Shown: positions 9,654 through 17,620, counted from the first letter of the stretch. The stretch is DNA of 54,992 nt from Gammaproteobacteria bacterium (GCA_030589945.1 JAUUZN010000005.1:1-54992), one strand, 5' to 3'. Translations and numbers: made by a program. The notes: generated by a model from the letters alone, not told the origin.

Positions 9654-9669
9654 GTACCATTTATGGTAC
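9654..9669. promoter_or_regulatory. Palindromic operator of the toxin-antitoxin operon
   Basis: Perfect inverted repeat GTACCAT-TT-ATGGTAC, located 7 bases before the preferred toxin start codon. Position and symmetry fit an operator bound by the HTH antitoxin for autorepression. Similar GTACCAT palindromes are, from memory, common upstream of Gp49-like toxin genes. Confidence 0.65.
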
Positions 9670-9866
9670 ACAATTTCAATTTCAGTAGATTTAAAACCAT
9701 AACCTGTCCACATAAAACATAATAATTACAATAATCATTAATTTTAACGGTGTGAGTAAATAAACTTAATAGAGAATTACGCAGTTGAAATACAGAGATT
9801 AACTAAATATGCGGAGCAATGATGGCACGTTCTTTATAAGAAGATCTAAAATTGATGACTTTGATC

Positions 9867-10142
9867 TTAAGAATATCTTCGAGAACTAGCAATCTCGGAA
9901 GCTTCCATCACCATCATCAGTGTATCTGGATCAATTTCAGTCACAAGGGTTCTGAGTTCAGGAATTCTACGTGTGCTGATAATGACATAAAGCAGTTTTC
10001 TTTCTTTTTGGACGGTTAGATTTCTTGCAGAAACGATTGACCCATCGCGATCAAACTTCTCATTAATACTTAAACCAATTTGTTCAGCCTCATCGGAAAC
10101 AATATGAACAATTTTTTTCAGGTGCGATAATGGCAGATGCGT
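9867..10142 (-). pseudogene. C-terminal remnant of a YitT-family membrane protein (DUF2179 domain)
   Basis: Reading the minus strand from 10142 to the TAA at 9867-9869 gives an open frame of about 91 codons with no ATG start. It encodes a DUF2179-like domain: KKIVHIVSDEAEQIGLSI, then FDRDGSIVSAR, then KLLYVIISTRRIPELRTLV and EIDPDTLMMVMEASEI. In YitT/YpjC-type proteins this cytoplasmic domain follows five or six membrane helices. Those helices are absent: a TAA lies immediately upstream (10143-10145), and the remaining bases up to 10249 contain nothing like them. This is therefore a decayed gene fragment left from a deletion. The other parts of the 9714-10249 gap show no feature I can support. 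Confidence 0.7.
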
Positions 10143-10249
10143 TTAAAAAGAATAATGTTTGTGAGGGTTTAATTTTCGAATAGTGAGTAACAAGTTTGAT
10201 TATATTCATTTCTAAAAGTTATTCCCTCCCCGTAAAATAATTAGACATT

Positions 10250-11953
10250 TTAATTAACAGTGCCCTCAACAACACTAATCATTTCTGCTCGAATTGCTGC
10301 ATTGTTGTACATCGTCTCAAACTTAGCCACTTCAGCGTTATTGTTATCTAAAAACAAATCTTTTATAAATCCATAAGCAAGAGTCTGGTATTTCAATTCA
10401 GCTTTAAAGCTTACATTGCTAGCGTCACCAATTGGAATTCGATAGGTGATGACATCAAACCCGAGGTTAAAATCATCATCCTCAAAGGCTAATCCTGCGA
10501 CTCTCACATCAGCAGGGACCGTAAGCTTTGCAAATCCTGCAGGAGTCAGACGATTATCTTTCACATATGAAGCTGCACGTAATAATGTATAGGTCACCTC
10601 ATCATCGGTGTTGACCATAACAGTGCCATAGATTTGAACCTGATCCTGAGATGTAATTTCTTCATAATGAGGTTCATAGGAAAGTAAATCTTGATCACCA
10701 TCGGCACCGACAATACTTCCATCAGCATTCATCTTGCCAGATTCAAAGAGATCCACACCAGCACTGTCATTCACAGTAAAATGAATAAAGACACGTCTCG
10801 ACGGATATCCACCCGGTAGTTTGTGGCCAGTGTTGTTGGTAATTCTTAACTGCACGACTAATTCTTGATTAAATATTTGCTGATTAAGTACTTCAATATC
10901 AGCTGACGATTCAAGCATTAATCTTGTTTGTGCAATTGCCTCATCAAAACCATTGGCAGTAACGCCCAATTCTTCTCGATTAGAATCTAGGATCTCCAGC
11001 ATGGTTGAGTTGGCACCAATGAGTGTGTGCTTAGAAAAATCATTTCTAGCTGCCAAGTTAATTGGCCGGTTTGAGATTCTTACCCCATCAACCGATGGCA
11101 TATGACAATCTTGGCAACTTTGTTGTTCAGCAACTGTTGCATAAACACTCTGTTCCCATTCTGAATAGATCATCTGCTCGGGAAACTCAGATTCTATGTC
11201 TGTGCTAGCTATCACTCCGTCGCTATCTACGAATGGTGTCTTCAAATTGTGGCAGGTCGCACACACTTCTGATGTTGAAATATGTTCCGAATAGGTAGGT
11301 CGAAATCCTGTATTCATTAACATTGGATTAATGCTAGGATTCTGATACTGACCATATGCGGTACGCTCGCCAGAGACACCTAAATCAATAATGTTAAAAT
11401 GACCTGAAAATCCTTGCTGTGTTCCTAAATTACCATCATCTTCTATCTGATGACAGACCGTGCAACTCACTCCATCACTACTGTGATTAAAAAATTCATT
11501 GTTCGGATTTACAAAACCTTCTCCGAATAACTCCACAGCCGCGCCGGAAAATTTCGCTTCAACATTCGCAATAGGCGCATGACAACGCGTACATTTGTCA
11601 TCAATCACTTCTTTTAATTGTGGATTGCGCTCTAACTCACTGGAAACTTTTGCTAGCCAGAAGGGATCTCGCGTAGAATTAGCCATCATTGAAGATGACC
11701 AGGCCGTTTCAATAGAAACATCTTCACCTGTAGAACTCTGTATACCATTATGACAAAGAGCACAGTTTTCTGAGCCTGAAAAATGTGCAGAGGTGAAATT
11801 CGCATCAGCTACTGAACTATTACTGGTGCCGTCTGTAATGATTGGATCAGTGGTAGTATTGGGTGAATCACTACCACCTCCACAGGATTGCAGTAGCAAA
11901 ATTAATAATAATGCCGATGTTTTTATGATTGAGGTAACTTTATTCGAATACAT
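10250..11953 (-). CDS. Five-haem c-type cytochrome lipoprotein
   Basis: A 567-residue lipoprotein with five CxxCH haem c motifs at residues 64-68 (CALCH), 121-125 (CTRCH), 164-168 (CTVCH), 231-235 (CATCH) and 280-284 (CQDCH). Residues 5-24 form a lipoprotein signal with the lipobox LQSC (Cys24), so it is anchored to a membrane in the envelope. The haem region occupies residues 60-290; the remaining 280 residues are a beta-rich domain (VVQLRITNNTGHKLPGGYPSRR), seen in secreted multihaem cytochromes of unknown substrate. It presumably carries electrons across the periplasm, possibly to an extracellular or metal acceptor; this is inference. It is 133 bases downstream of the TonB receptor gene, with a long perfect hairpin between them. 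Confidence 0.9.
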   Translation of the reverse strand: MYSNKVTSIIKTSALLLILLLQSCGGGSDSPNTTTDPIITDGTSNSSVADANFTSAHFSGSENCALCHNGIQSSTGEDVSIETAWSSSMMANSTRDPFWLAKVSSELERNPQLKEVIDDKCTRCHAPIANVEAKFSGAAVELFGEGFVNPNNEFFNHSSDGVSCTVCHQIEDDGNLGTQQGFSGHFNIIDLGVSGERTAYGQYQNPSINPMLMNTGFRPTYSEHISTSEVCATCHNLKTPFVDSDGVIASTDIESEFPEQMIYSEWEQSVYATVAEQQSCQDCHMPSVDGVRISNRPINLAARNDFSKHTLIGANSTMLEILDSNREELGVTANGFDEAIAQTRLMLESSADIEVLNQQIFNQELVVQLRITNNTGHKLPGGYPSRRVFIHFTVNDSAGVDLFESGKMNADGSIVGADGDQDLLSYEPHYEEITSQDQVQIYGTVMVNTDDEVTYTLLRAASYVKDNRLTPAGFAKLTVPADVRVAGLAFEDDDFNLGFDVITYRIPIGDASNVSFKAELKYQTLAYGFIKDLFLDNNNAEVAKFETMYNNAAIRAEMISVVEGTVN

Positions 11954-11978
11954 AGTTCAAACCTTTTACATAAATGAT

Positions 11979-12002
11979 TTTGATAACTGACTTTGATAAC
12001 TG
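11979..12002. repeat. Tandem pair of 11-base direct repeats before the cytochrome gene
   Basis: TTTGATAACTG occurs twice with a 13-base period, about 25 bases upstream of the multihaem cytochrome start (minus-strand gene). Such spacing could reflect a regulator binding site or simple slippage; no regulator can be named. Confidence 0.4.
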
Positions 12003-12013
12003 TTCAGTACAGT

Positions 12014-12055
12014 AGACAACAGGTATATTAGTTAGTTCTAATATACCTGTTGTCT
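12014..12055. other. Perfect 18-bp stem hairpin between receptor and cytochrome genes
   Basis: The arms AGACAACAGGTATATTAG (12014-12031) and its exact reverse complement (12038-12055) are separated by a 6-base loop. There is no T tract on either strand immediately after the stem, so it is not a standard intrinsic terminator. It lies in the 133-base gap between the TonB-dependent receptor (ends 12087) and the multihaem cytochrome (starts 11953). It could stabilise or separate the two transcripts. Confidence 0.75.
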
Positions 12056-12086
12056 TATGTAAGATATTTGATCTGGATCAGGTTAT

Positions 12087-14156
12087 TTAAAAATCAGCAA
12101 TCACCGAAACCCACAGATTTCTACCCGGTTCATTCACTCGTATTGCTTCAGGATTAAAAGGATCCATATTTCCTCGGCTCACATGGTAAGCATAGGTCTC
12201 ATCAAGAACATTATTGATCCCCGCCGAAAGCTGCCAAGAATCAGCCAACTGGTAGCGTACTTTGAAGTCAACCGCCACCCAAGCATCAGACTCACCCGCA
12301 TCAAGCGCACTACCACTCATCATGCTGTCATCAACATTTTCTTGTGATAGAGCCCATCGAACATCAAGCCAATAAGCCATGTCACCCACATCATTACTGA
12401 CTCGGATAAGACCTTCCACAGGAGGTATCTGATACAGATCCTCACCCGTGTCATCAACGGTTCCTTTGACGTACGCAAGATTGGTATACAGTGACCAGTC
12501 GTTAGAAAAATCCTTTGATAAAGACCATTCAAAGCCTTTTAAAGTGGTATCTGTATTTCGATAAATTGTCGCCATATCCATCGCGATAATGCCGTCCTGT
12601 CCACGCGCTCTGTCACGCAAAATAAAATCATTGATACCATCATAATAAACATTGAGTTCATGCCATCCACCTTCAAAATACCATTTTGCACCCAGTTCTA
12701 ACTGGTTGTGACGTTCAGGTAAAATGAATGGATTACCAACCCATTGCATCATGGCCATATTGTTTTTGGCGCCGAGGTAGCGCTCTGTTGCATCAGCTGT
12801 TCGAACAGTAGAGCTTATGCCAATCCAAAAGAGTGCGGAATCGATAGTTTGGTAGTAACGGCTAAATGCACTGACATTATCTTCTTCAGCCGATGAAAGA
12901 GGTTTTGAGGAACTGTAATAGTTTTGATATAAGCTTTGAGCTTCTAAACTCTCAAGTGCTGCAGAGTTCGCTTCAACTCGGTCATAACGAACTCCCGATT
13001 TAATCCGACGGTCATCATCTAGTCGATATTCACCTTCGATGGCGAAGCCCTTGATATCAAGTTCATTATCAGGCCAAATATTCGCCTGTAGCATAGTAGG
13101 CTCACCCATCATGCCCATGTAGCGCTCAGCATGACGTGAAACATTTTGCCAATCAAAACTGGCTTGCCAAATAGTCTTATCATCCTGCCAACGTTTTAAC
13201 CACTTTAAGCCTTCCGTTTCTGAATAGGAATCGGTGAGCATTCTCATCGGAGATGTTTGGGTGCGCAAACTATAATTATCCATCATATGATGGGCATCAT
13301 TTTTATAATATTGATACTCACTATAGTTGTTGCTCGTTTGATCACCATCCAAATATAAAAGCTGAGCAGCGTCCATATCGGTCACGGGGCCATCCATCAT
13401 GGTGCCAGCAAACAATGCATCAGTTCCTCGATTCATCATGATTGATAATCTAAGCTCTGTATTTTCATCCGGTGTGAAGCCGGCAACAACGGTGTTGGTT
13501 TTTGTTTTAAACGCTGTTCGGGTTATATTTCCATCGCCATCTTCATAGCTATCTTGATCATGCAACTGACTGATTAATCGGATGTAACCCTCTTCGTTAC
13601 CCATTGCTAAGTCTGCACCGAGCTTATAATAATCTGACGAGTAAACAGCGACCATTTTGCCCGTGACACCATCGCCTTCAACAATGGGGCTATATCGCTT
13701 AAAATTAATTAATCCTGCGGGTCCACCACTACCAAAGACTAGGCTTTCTACTCCTTTGATAATTTGGATTTCATCCCAGCCAAATGGCTCGGTATATGAA
13801 CCTGGAGAATCCATACGATTGGGGCCTGCACCGTGCAAAAACGCCCCCTGTTGTAATAAATTTATACGTGTCTGACTTAATCCTCTCAATACCGGATCAA
13901 CTGCATGGCCTCCTGCTCTAATGGCTGAGAACCCTGGGAATCGTGTCAATAGGTCTCCGGCATCAATAATTGCTTGATTGTCATATTCAGCAAGCTGCTC
14001 AATGCTCCCTTCAATACTTTGTAATATTGGTGAGCCGGTGATAATTAATGTTCTCACCTCAGATTGCTCTGCATTTTCTTCTGTCGAACTATCAGCATAT
14101 AGGGTGCTAGCAATTAAAACTGCAAAACCCACGGATACCATCATTACTTTTTTCAT
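12087..14156 (-). CDS. OprC-like TonB-dependent outer-membrane receptor, probably for copper
   Basis: A 689-residue receptor with a signal peptide (cut near LYA21), a plug domain (about residues 35-160) with GDLLTRFPGFSAIRAGGHAVDPVLRGL and IIKGVESLVFGSGGPAGLINF, and a 22-strand barrel ending in the C-terminal signature NLWVSVIADF. The plug resembles the copper receptors OprC/NosA, including the stretch ending NRMDSPGSY. In OprC the copper is held by a CxxxM pair; here the aligned residues are Gly111 and Met115, so the Cys is missing. The protein is rich in Met pairs (for example MMNRG, GTMMDG, HHMMDN, YMGMMGEP). Copper or a copper chelate is the best guess. It lies upstream of the five-haem cytochrome gene and is divergent from the RegB/RegA genes. 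Confidence 0.88.
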   Translation of the reverse strand: MKKVMMVSVGFAVLIASTLYADSSTEENAEQSEVRTLIITGSPILQSIEGSIEQLAEYDNQAIIDAGDLLTRFPGFSAIRAGGHAVDPVLRGLSQTRINLLQQGAFLHGAGPNRMDSPGSYTEPFGWDEIQIIKGVESLVFGSGGPAGLINFKRYSPIVEGDGVTGKMVAVYSSDYYKLGADLAMGNEEGYIRLISQLHDQDSYEDGDGNITRTAFKTKTNTVVAGFTPDENTELRLSIMMNRGTDALFAGTMMDGPVTDMDAAQLLYLDGDQTSNNYSEYQYYKNDAHHMMDNYSLRTQTSPMRMLTDSYSETEGLKWLKRWQDDKTIWQASFDWQNVSRHAERYMGMMGEPTMLQANIWPDNELDIKGFAIEGEYRLDDDRRIKSGVRYDRVEANSAALESLEAQSLYQNYYSSSKPLSSAEEDNVSAFSRYYQTIDSALFWIGISSTVRTADATERYLGAKNNMAMMQWVGNPFILPERHNQLELGAKWYFEGGWHELNVYYDGINDFILRDRARGQDGIIAMDMATIYRNTDTTLKGFEWSLSKDFSNDWSLYTNLAYVKGTVDDTGEDLYQIPPVEGLIRVSNDVGDMAYWLDVRWALSQENVDDSMMSGSALDAGESDAWVAVDFKVRYQLADSWQLSAGINNVLDETYAYHVSRGNMDPFNPEAIRVNEPGRNLWVSVIADF

Positions 14157-14227
14157 TAAAGACCACTCTCAGATATATTGATTATGTATATGAATGTAAT
14201 GATAGTATTTGATGAGCTTGCTGAATA

Positions 14228-14244
14228 TGCGACCAATTGTCGCA
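14228..14244. promoter_or_regulatory. RegA/PrrA-type palindromic site in the divergent promoter region
   Basis: Perfect inverted repeat TGCGAC-CAATT-GTCGCA. It fits the published RegA/PrrA pattern GCGNC-Nx-GNCGC. It lies in the 149-base region between the divergent TonB receptor and RegB-like kinase genes, 61 bases before the kinase ATG and 71 bases before the receptor ATG, so it could control either or both. Confidence 0.65.
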
Positions 14245-14305
14245 GTGGCTTTTTCTAATCTGCTGGTGTAATGTTAATTGATATTCACCAACAAATTTTA
14301 TCCCA

Positions 14306-15649
14306 ATGATCCTAGATAATTTTAAAAACAATTCATCTCAGAACAATTCTTTTCAAAGCACGGACTTTCAATCCAATCGCTTTAGTGCCGAAGTGCTCAA
14401 TCGTATTCGCCTAATTGCCATAATCGGTCAATTGCTATTAATTGCTTTTGCAGTCACCTATCTAGGGATCCAGCTTCCCTTTAATTGGCTTGCTCTGTTT
14501 GTTGGCACTGAAGTTATTCTTCAGTTCTATGCAACACATAGAGTAAAGCAAACTAAAGCGATCAGCTCTTTAGAGCTTTTTGTTCATATTCTAGGTGACT
14601 CACTTATTCTTAGCGGGTTAATTTATTTTTCGGGTGGCGCCAATAACCCATTTATCTATCTACTGCTAATAGCCATTGCTTTAGGTACGCTGATGCTCAC
14701 AGCCCGTTATCTTCTGTTAGTTTCAATCACACAGGTTTCACTGTACTCACTGTTAAATATCTATCAAAGACCCTTGGAACTAGGTGATTCTAGCCCTTTA
14801 GCATCATTTCATTTGCATCTCGCAGGCATGTGGGTCAATTTTGCCTTAACCGTCATTCTCATTGCATCATTTGGTCTTCTTGTACGTTATTCACTGTCTA
14901 AACAAAATAAACAAATACAGCGACTGCGTGAGAAGCAACTTAAGGATGAACAAATCTTAAGTATCGGAATTATGTCCGCAAGTGCTGCCCATGAACTCGG
15001 TACACCTCTGGGAACCATGGCAATAGTTGTCGATGATCTAGTCCATCAGGTCGATAAATCTGAAGCATTATTTAACGATATGAAAATTCTTGAAAAGGAA
15101 ATCAAACGATGCCGAGACATCATAGGTAGTCTAGGTGAAAAAAGTGAACTAACTCGTGAACAATTACTGCATCAAGAACAACATGTAGATGTTAATCTGA
15201 AAAAACAATTACTCAGCATTACTGAAAACTGGCTAGTTTATCGACCACAGATAGAGTTAACTCAACAGTGGAATAACAACTTTGATGGTGTCTTGAATAA
15301 ATTTCCAATCAGCGTTGAACAGGCTGTTATTAATTTACTCGATAATGCCGCAGATGCAAGTCTCGAAAATAATCATCGTCATGTGCGAATTAATTACTCT
15401 ATAGAGTCGCTCAATAATCAAACACAGACTATTATTGAAATTACTGATTTTGGTACTGGACTAACTCGAGAAAAGCGGGAAAAATTGGGTAGCAATATCC
15501 AACTTTCAAACAAATCAGATGGATTAGGTTGGGGCTTGTTTTTATCAAACGCAAGTATTGAACGTGCGGGAGGTGAAGTGCATTTGTTAGAATCTGATAC
15601 AGGTGGCACCCTCACCCGAATCACATTGCCCATAGAGATATCGTCATGA
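14306..15649 (+). CDS. RegB/PrrB-type redox-sensing histidine kinase
   Basis: A 447-residue membrane sensor kinase. Residues about 35-205 contain six predicted transmembrane segments; GGANNPF at 110-116 matches the quinone-binding GGxxNPF motif of RegB. The dimerisation H-box carries His229 in SAAHELGTPLG, and Cys269 in IKRCRDII corresponds to the redox-active Cys of Rhodobacter RegB. The ATPase domain has the N box (EQAVINLLDNAADAS), G1 (DFGTGL) and G2 (GLGWGLFLS). Expected role: sensing respiratory redox state through ubiquinone and phosphorylating the downstream RegA-like regulator. Its stop overlaps the regulator's start by 4 bases (ATGA). No good ribosome-binding site precedes the chosen ATG, but no better start is evident. 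Confidence 0.93.
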   Translation: MILDNFKNNSSQNNSFQSTDFQSNRFSAEVLNRIRLIAIIGQLLLIAFAVTYLGIQLPFNWLALFVGTEVILQFYATHRVKQTKAISSLELFVHILGDSLILSGLIYFSGGANNPFIYLLLIAIALGTLMLTARYLLLVSITQVSLYSLLNIYQRPLELGDSSPLASFHLHLAGMWVNFALTVILIASFGLLVRYSLSKQNKQIQRLREKQLKDEQILSIGIMSASAAHELGTPLGTMAIVVDDLVHQVDKSEALFNDMKILEKEIKRCRDIIGSLGEKSELTREQLLHQEQHVDVNLKKQLLSITENWLVYRPQIELTQQWNNNFDGVLNKFPISVEQAVINLLDNAADASLENNHRHVRINYSIESLNNQTQTIIEITDFGTGLTREKREKLGSNIQLSNKSDGLGWGLFLSNASIERAGGEVHLLESDTGGTLTRITLPIEISS

Positions 15650-16191
15650 TTCAAACATTTGTTATTATTGATGACGATCTACTCTTCCGTGAAACTCTAG
15701 CGCGTTCGCTGAGCAACAAAAACTGCGACGTCACTCATTTTGCTGCCCCGAATTGCGCTATTGAGACCATCACAAATTATGCCGATTCCAATGATAAGCC
15801 TCTTATCATTTTATTGGATCTAAAGCTTGAAGCAGATTCCGGACTATTGTGGATAGAACGACTCCGAGACGCCAATCAAAACAGTCAAATAATATTATTA
15901 ACAGGCTATGCAAGCATTGCGACTGCGGTTGAAGCCATAAAACTAGGTGCCAATGATTACTTACCCAAACCGATTACTGCGAGGGAAATCTTAACGCATT
16001 TAAGTCAAAAATCAGCGGAGACAGAGGTCATCGTTAATGAGAATCCAATGTCTGTTCAACGTCTTGAATGGGAACACATTCAGAAAGTTCTCAATGACAA
16101 TGAAGGAAACATCTCGGCAACAGCTCGTGCTCTTGGAATGCATCGAAGGACATTGCAGCGTAAATTACTCAAAAAGCCTGTGCGTAGTTAA
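15646..16191 (+). CDS. RegA/PrrA/ActR-type response regulator
   Basis: A 181-residue two-domain response regulator. The receiver domain (about 4-120) shows the acidic pair DDD near residue 10, phospho-acceptor Asp58 in LLDLKL, Thr in LLTGYAS and Lys in LPKPIT. The C-terminal Fis-type helix-turn-helix (about 138-180, NISATARALGMHRRTLQRKL) is the hallmark of RegA/PrrA/ActR. It is translationally coupled to the kinase gene by an ATGA overlap and ends in a terminator. The regulator likely binds the palindromes at 14228-14244 and 17553-17569 and so controls the neighbouring receptor, cytochrome and DUF2202 genes; this link is inferred from site pattern and location. Confidence 0.93.
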   Translation: MIQTFVIIDDDLLFRETLARSLSNKNCDVTHFAAPNCAIETITNYADSNDKPLIILLDLKLEADSGLLWIERLRDANQNSQIILLTGYASIATAVEAIKLGANDYLPKPITAREILTHLSQKSAETEVIVNENPMSVQRLEWEHIQKVLNDNEGNISATARALGMHRRTLQRKLLKKPVRS

Positions 16192-16203
16192 CACACAGGC
16201 TTT
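16171..16203 (+). terminator. Terminator of the RegB/RegA operon, overlapping the regulator's stop codon
   Basis: Stem AAAGCCTGTG / CACAGGCTTT (10 perfect pairs) with an 11-base loop, starting within the last codons of the regulator and spanning its TAA. The T run after the stem is short (TTT AAT). The A run before the stem would give a terminator for the opposite direction too. Confidence 0.7.
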
Positions 16204-16237
16204 AATAATGAGTAACAAATCAATCTCAAACTAGTCT

Positions 16238-16735
16238 CTAAATATTAATAAATTTCTGACGATCATCCTCATTTGCGTCGTCATAACATTCGCCTCTGAT
16301 CTGGGATACACCCTGTACGAAATAACTCTCAAGCTCTGAATATCCGTCACGACAATAACCCGTTTCATCTAAGGTAACTACCAGTTCATTTTCAGTTCTA
16401 ATTTTAAGGCGTTCAAAGTTATCGCCACCACCATTTTTTCCAGAATGGCCACCCGACATCTTCCCTTTACCGCCACCCATTCCAGAGCCCATAACTCCTG
16501 AGCCAGAACCACGCCCTTTTCCAGAATAGTTCTTTTTCTGACTACGATCTCTTATGAGACTAAAGCTGAAGCTTTTAATGCCATCCACAGAGATATTGGT
16601 CACAAAAATTTTCTTAACTGCAGACTTTGGCTGAGAAGCACATCCTGAAATAAATACTGCTGAAGCAAAAATGGGTAATAGTAAAAACTTTGAATATTTA
16701 CCCATTATTATCTTAATTCCAACTTTATTGAACAT
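16238..16735 (-). CDS. Gly/Met-rich lipoprotein of unknown function
   Basis: A 165-residue protein with a lipoprotein signal (lipobox ISGC, Cys32). The mature part has a short beta-like segment (KKIFVTNISVDGIKSFSFSL), then a low-complexity stretch at residues 71-104 rich in Gly, Ser, Lys and Met with one His, then a C-terminal region with two Cys (GYCRDGYS, RGECYDD) that could form a disulfide. No family is recognised. AGGA stands 8 bases before the ATG at 16735; a second ATG at codon 11 is possible but would shorten the signal. It lies 58 bases downstream of the DUF2202 gene and is probably cotranscribed with it. A metal-binding role is only a guess from composition. Confidence 0.7.
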   Translation of the reverse strand: MFNKVGIKIIMGKYSKFLLLPIFASAVFISGCASQPKSAVKKIFVTNISVDGIKSFSFSLIRDRSQKKNYSGKGRGSGSGVMGSGMGGGKGKMSGGHSGKNGGGDNFERLKIRTENELVVTLDETGYCRDGYSELESYFVQGVSQIRGECYDDANEDDRQKFINI

Positions 16736-16793
16736 TTAACGTTTCCTTTTTATAAGTAATAACTAATTATTTTTTTATATCTTTCGACGGTGA

Positions 16794-17483
16794 TTAGCCT
16801 TTTTCCATGGGTGAATTAATGATTAATTTATACTCTTCTTCCGACAAATGCTTCGGTTGGTAATCAATACCTTGCTTTGATAAATTTGATACAAATGATC
16901 TCAAATGATTCCGTGAACCAAGCATCAAAATGTCATAAATAAACTGAATGTCCTTATTATCAGTTTCTGCATATCTCACCACTAAATCAATCAGGTCTAC
17001 TTCTTCAATTTCTGCACCTGCCATTAACGCATCGATAATAGAATTACTACCCAATGCTGATAATGCGTCGTACAAAGCTTGCAATTCAATATTCGGAAAA
17101 TAACCTTTAATGTCGTCCACAACGGGATCAATCAATTCATATCGATTGATTAACAGTAATAACGCATCCATATGTGCCTGTTCAGCTTGTGAAATATTAT
17201 TAAATATTTTCTGATTCCACTGACTATAAAATAAGACATAGGCATCCCGCGCTAATTTTTCCTCTTCACGCATGAATAACAAATCGTCCGCTTCCTGAGT
17301 AGTCAGTAGCTTTATAGGAATTGCATCTAATTCTGCACTTAGACTATTAATATCGAAATTAGGACCAGCAGCCTGTTCAGGCTCTCCAAGATTTGCGTTA
17401 CTTGAACTAGAGCCAGAGTCACAAGCAGAAAGACTCACTAAGAAAAGTCCTGCGATGACAGGAATTATTTTTTTGCTAAACAT
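16794..17483 (-). CDS. DUF2202 ferritin-like lipoprotein
   Basis: A 229-residue protein with lipobox LSAC (Cys21) followed by a Ser-rich linker and a DUF2202 domain from about residue 60. Family motifs are REEEKLARD (72-80), EQAHM (101-105), AGAEIEEVDLIDL and LGSRNHLRSFV. DUF2202 proteins adopt a ferritin-like four-helix bundle, and the Glu and His residues in these motifs probably bind a di-metal centre; substrate is unknown. AGAGG precedes the ATG. Upstream, a candidate promoter TTGATT-N16-TATTAT lies directly next to the palindrome at 17553-17569, which suggests activation by the nearby RegA-type regulator. The Gly/Met-rich lipoprotein gene follows. Confidence 0.88.
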   Translation of the reverse strand: MFSKKIIPVIAGLFLVSLSACDSGSSSSNANLGEPEQAAGPNFDINSLSAELDAIPIKLLTTQEADDLLFMREEEKLARDAYVLFYSQWNQKIFNNISQAEQAHMDALLLLINRYELIDPVVDDIKGYFPNIELQALYDALSALGSNSIIDALMAGAEIEEVDLIDLVVRYAETDNKDIQFIYDILMLGSRNHLRSFVSNLSKQGIDYQPKHLSEEEYKLIINSPMEKG

Positions 17484-17552
17484 GATAGTACCTCTTCATA
17501 TAATTTATATTAGATATTGCTAATATAATATTGTCCTCACATAAATAATCAA

Positions 17553-17569
17553 TGTGACAGATTGTCACA
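17553..17569. promoter_or_regulatory. Second RegA-like palindrome, upstream of the DUF2202 gene
   Basis: Perfect inverted repeat TGTGAC-AGATT-GTCACA, with the same arm length and 5-base spacer as the site at 14228-14244 and differing at one position per arm. On the minus strand it abuts a candidate -35 element (TTGATT), a usual position for an activator. CRP sites (TGTGA-N6-TCACA) resemble it, but here the TGTGA and TCACA arms are separated by 7 bases. Confidence 0.55.
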
Positions 17570-17620
17570 GCCTAATTCATTCTTTGTTAACTCAACGGTT
17601 CTTCTTGATTGAAATTTAGC

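Noticed and set aside
9714-9866. A gene in the AT-rich stretch between the toxin and the YitT remnant
   Set aside because: No open frame with start, ribosome-binding site or recognisable domain could be found.
12014-12055. The 18-bp hairpin as an ordinary intrinsic terminator
   Set aside because: Neither strand has a T tract after the stem.
17553-17569. CRP site upstream of the DUF2202 gene
   Set aside because: The TGTGA and TCACA arms are 7 bases apart rather than 6; the 6-base arms with a 5-base spacer fit the nearby RegA-like site better. Not excluded by experiment.
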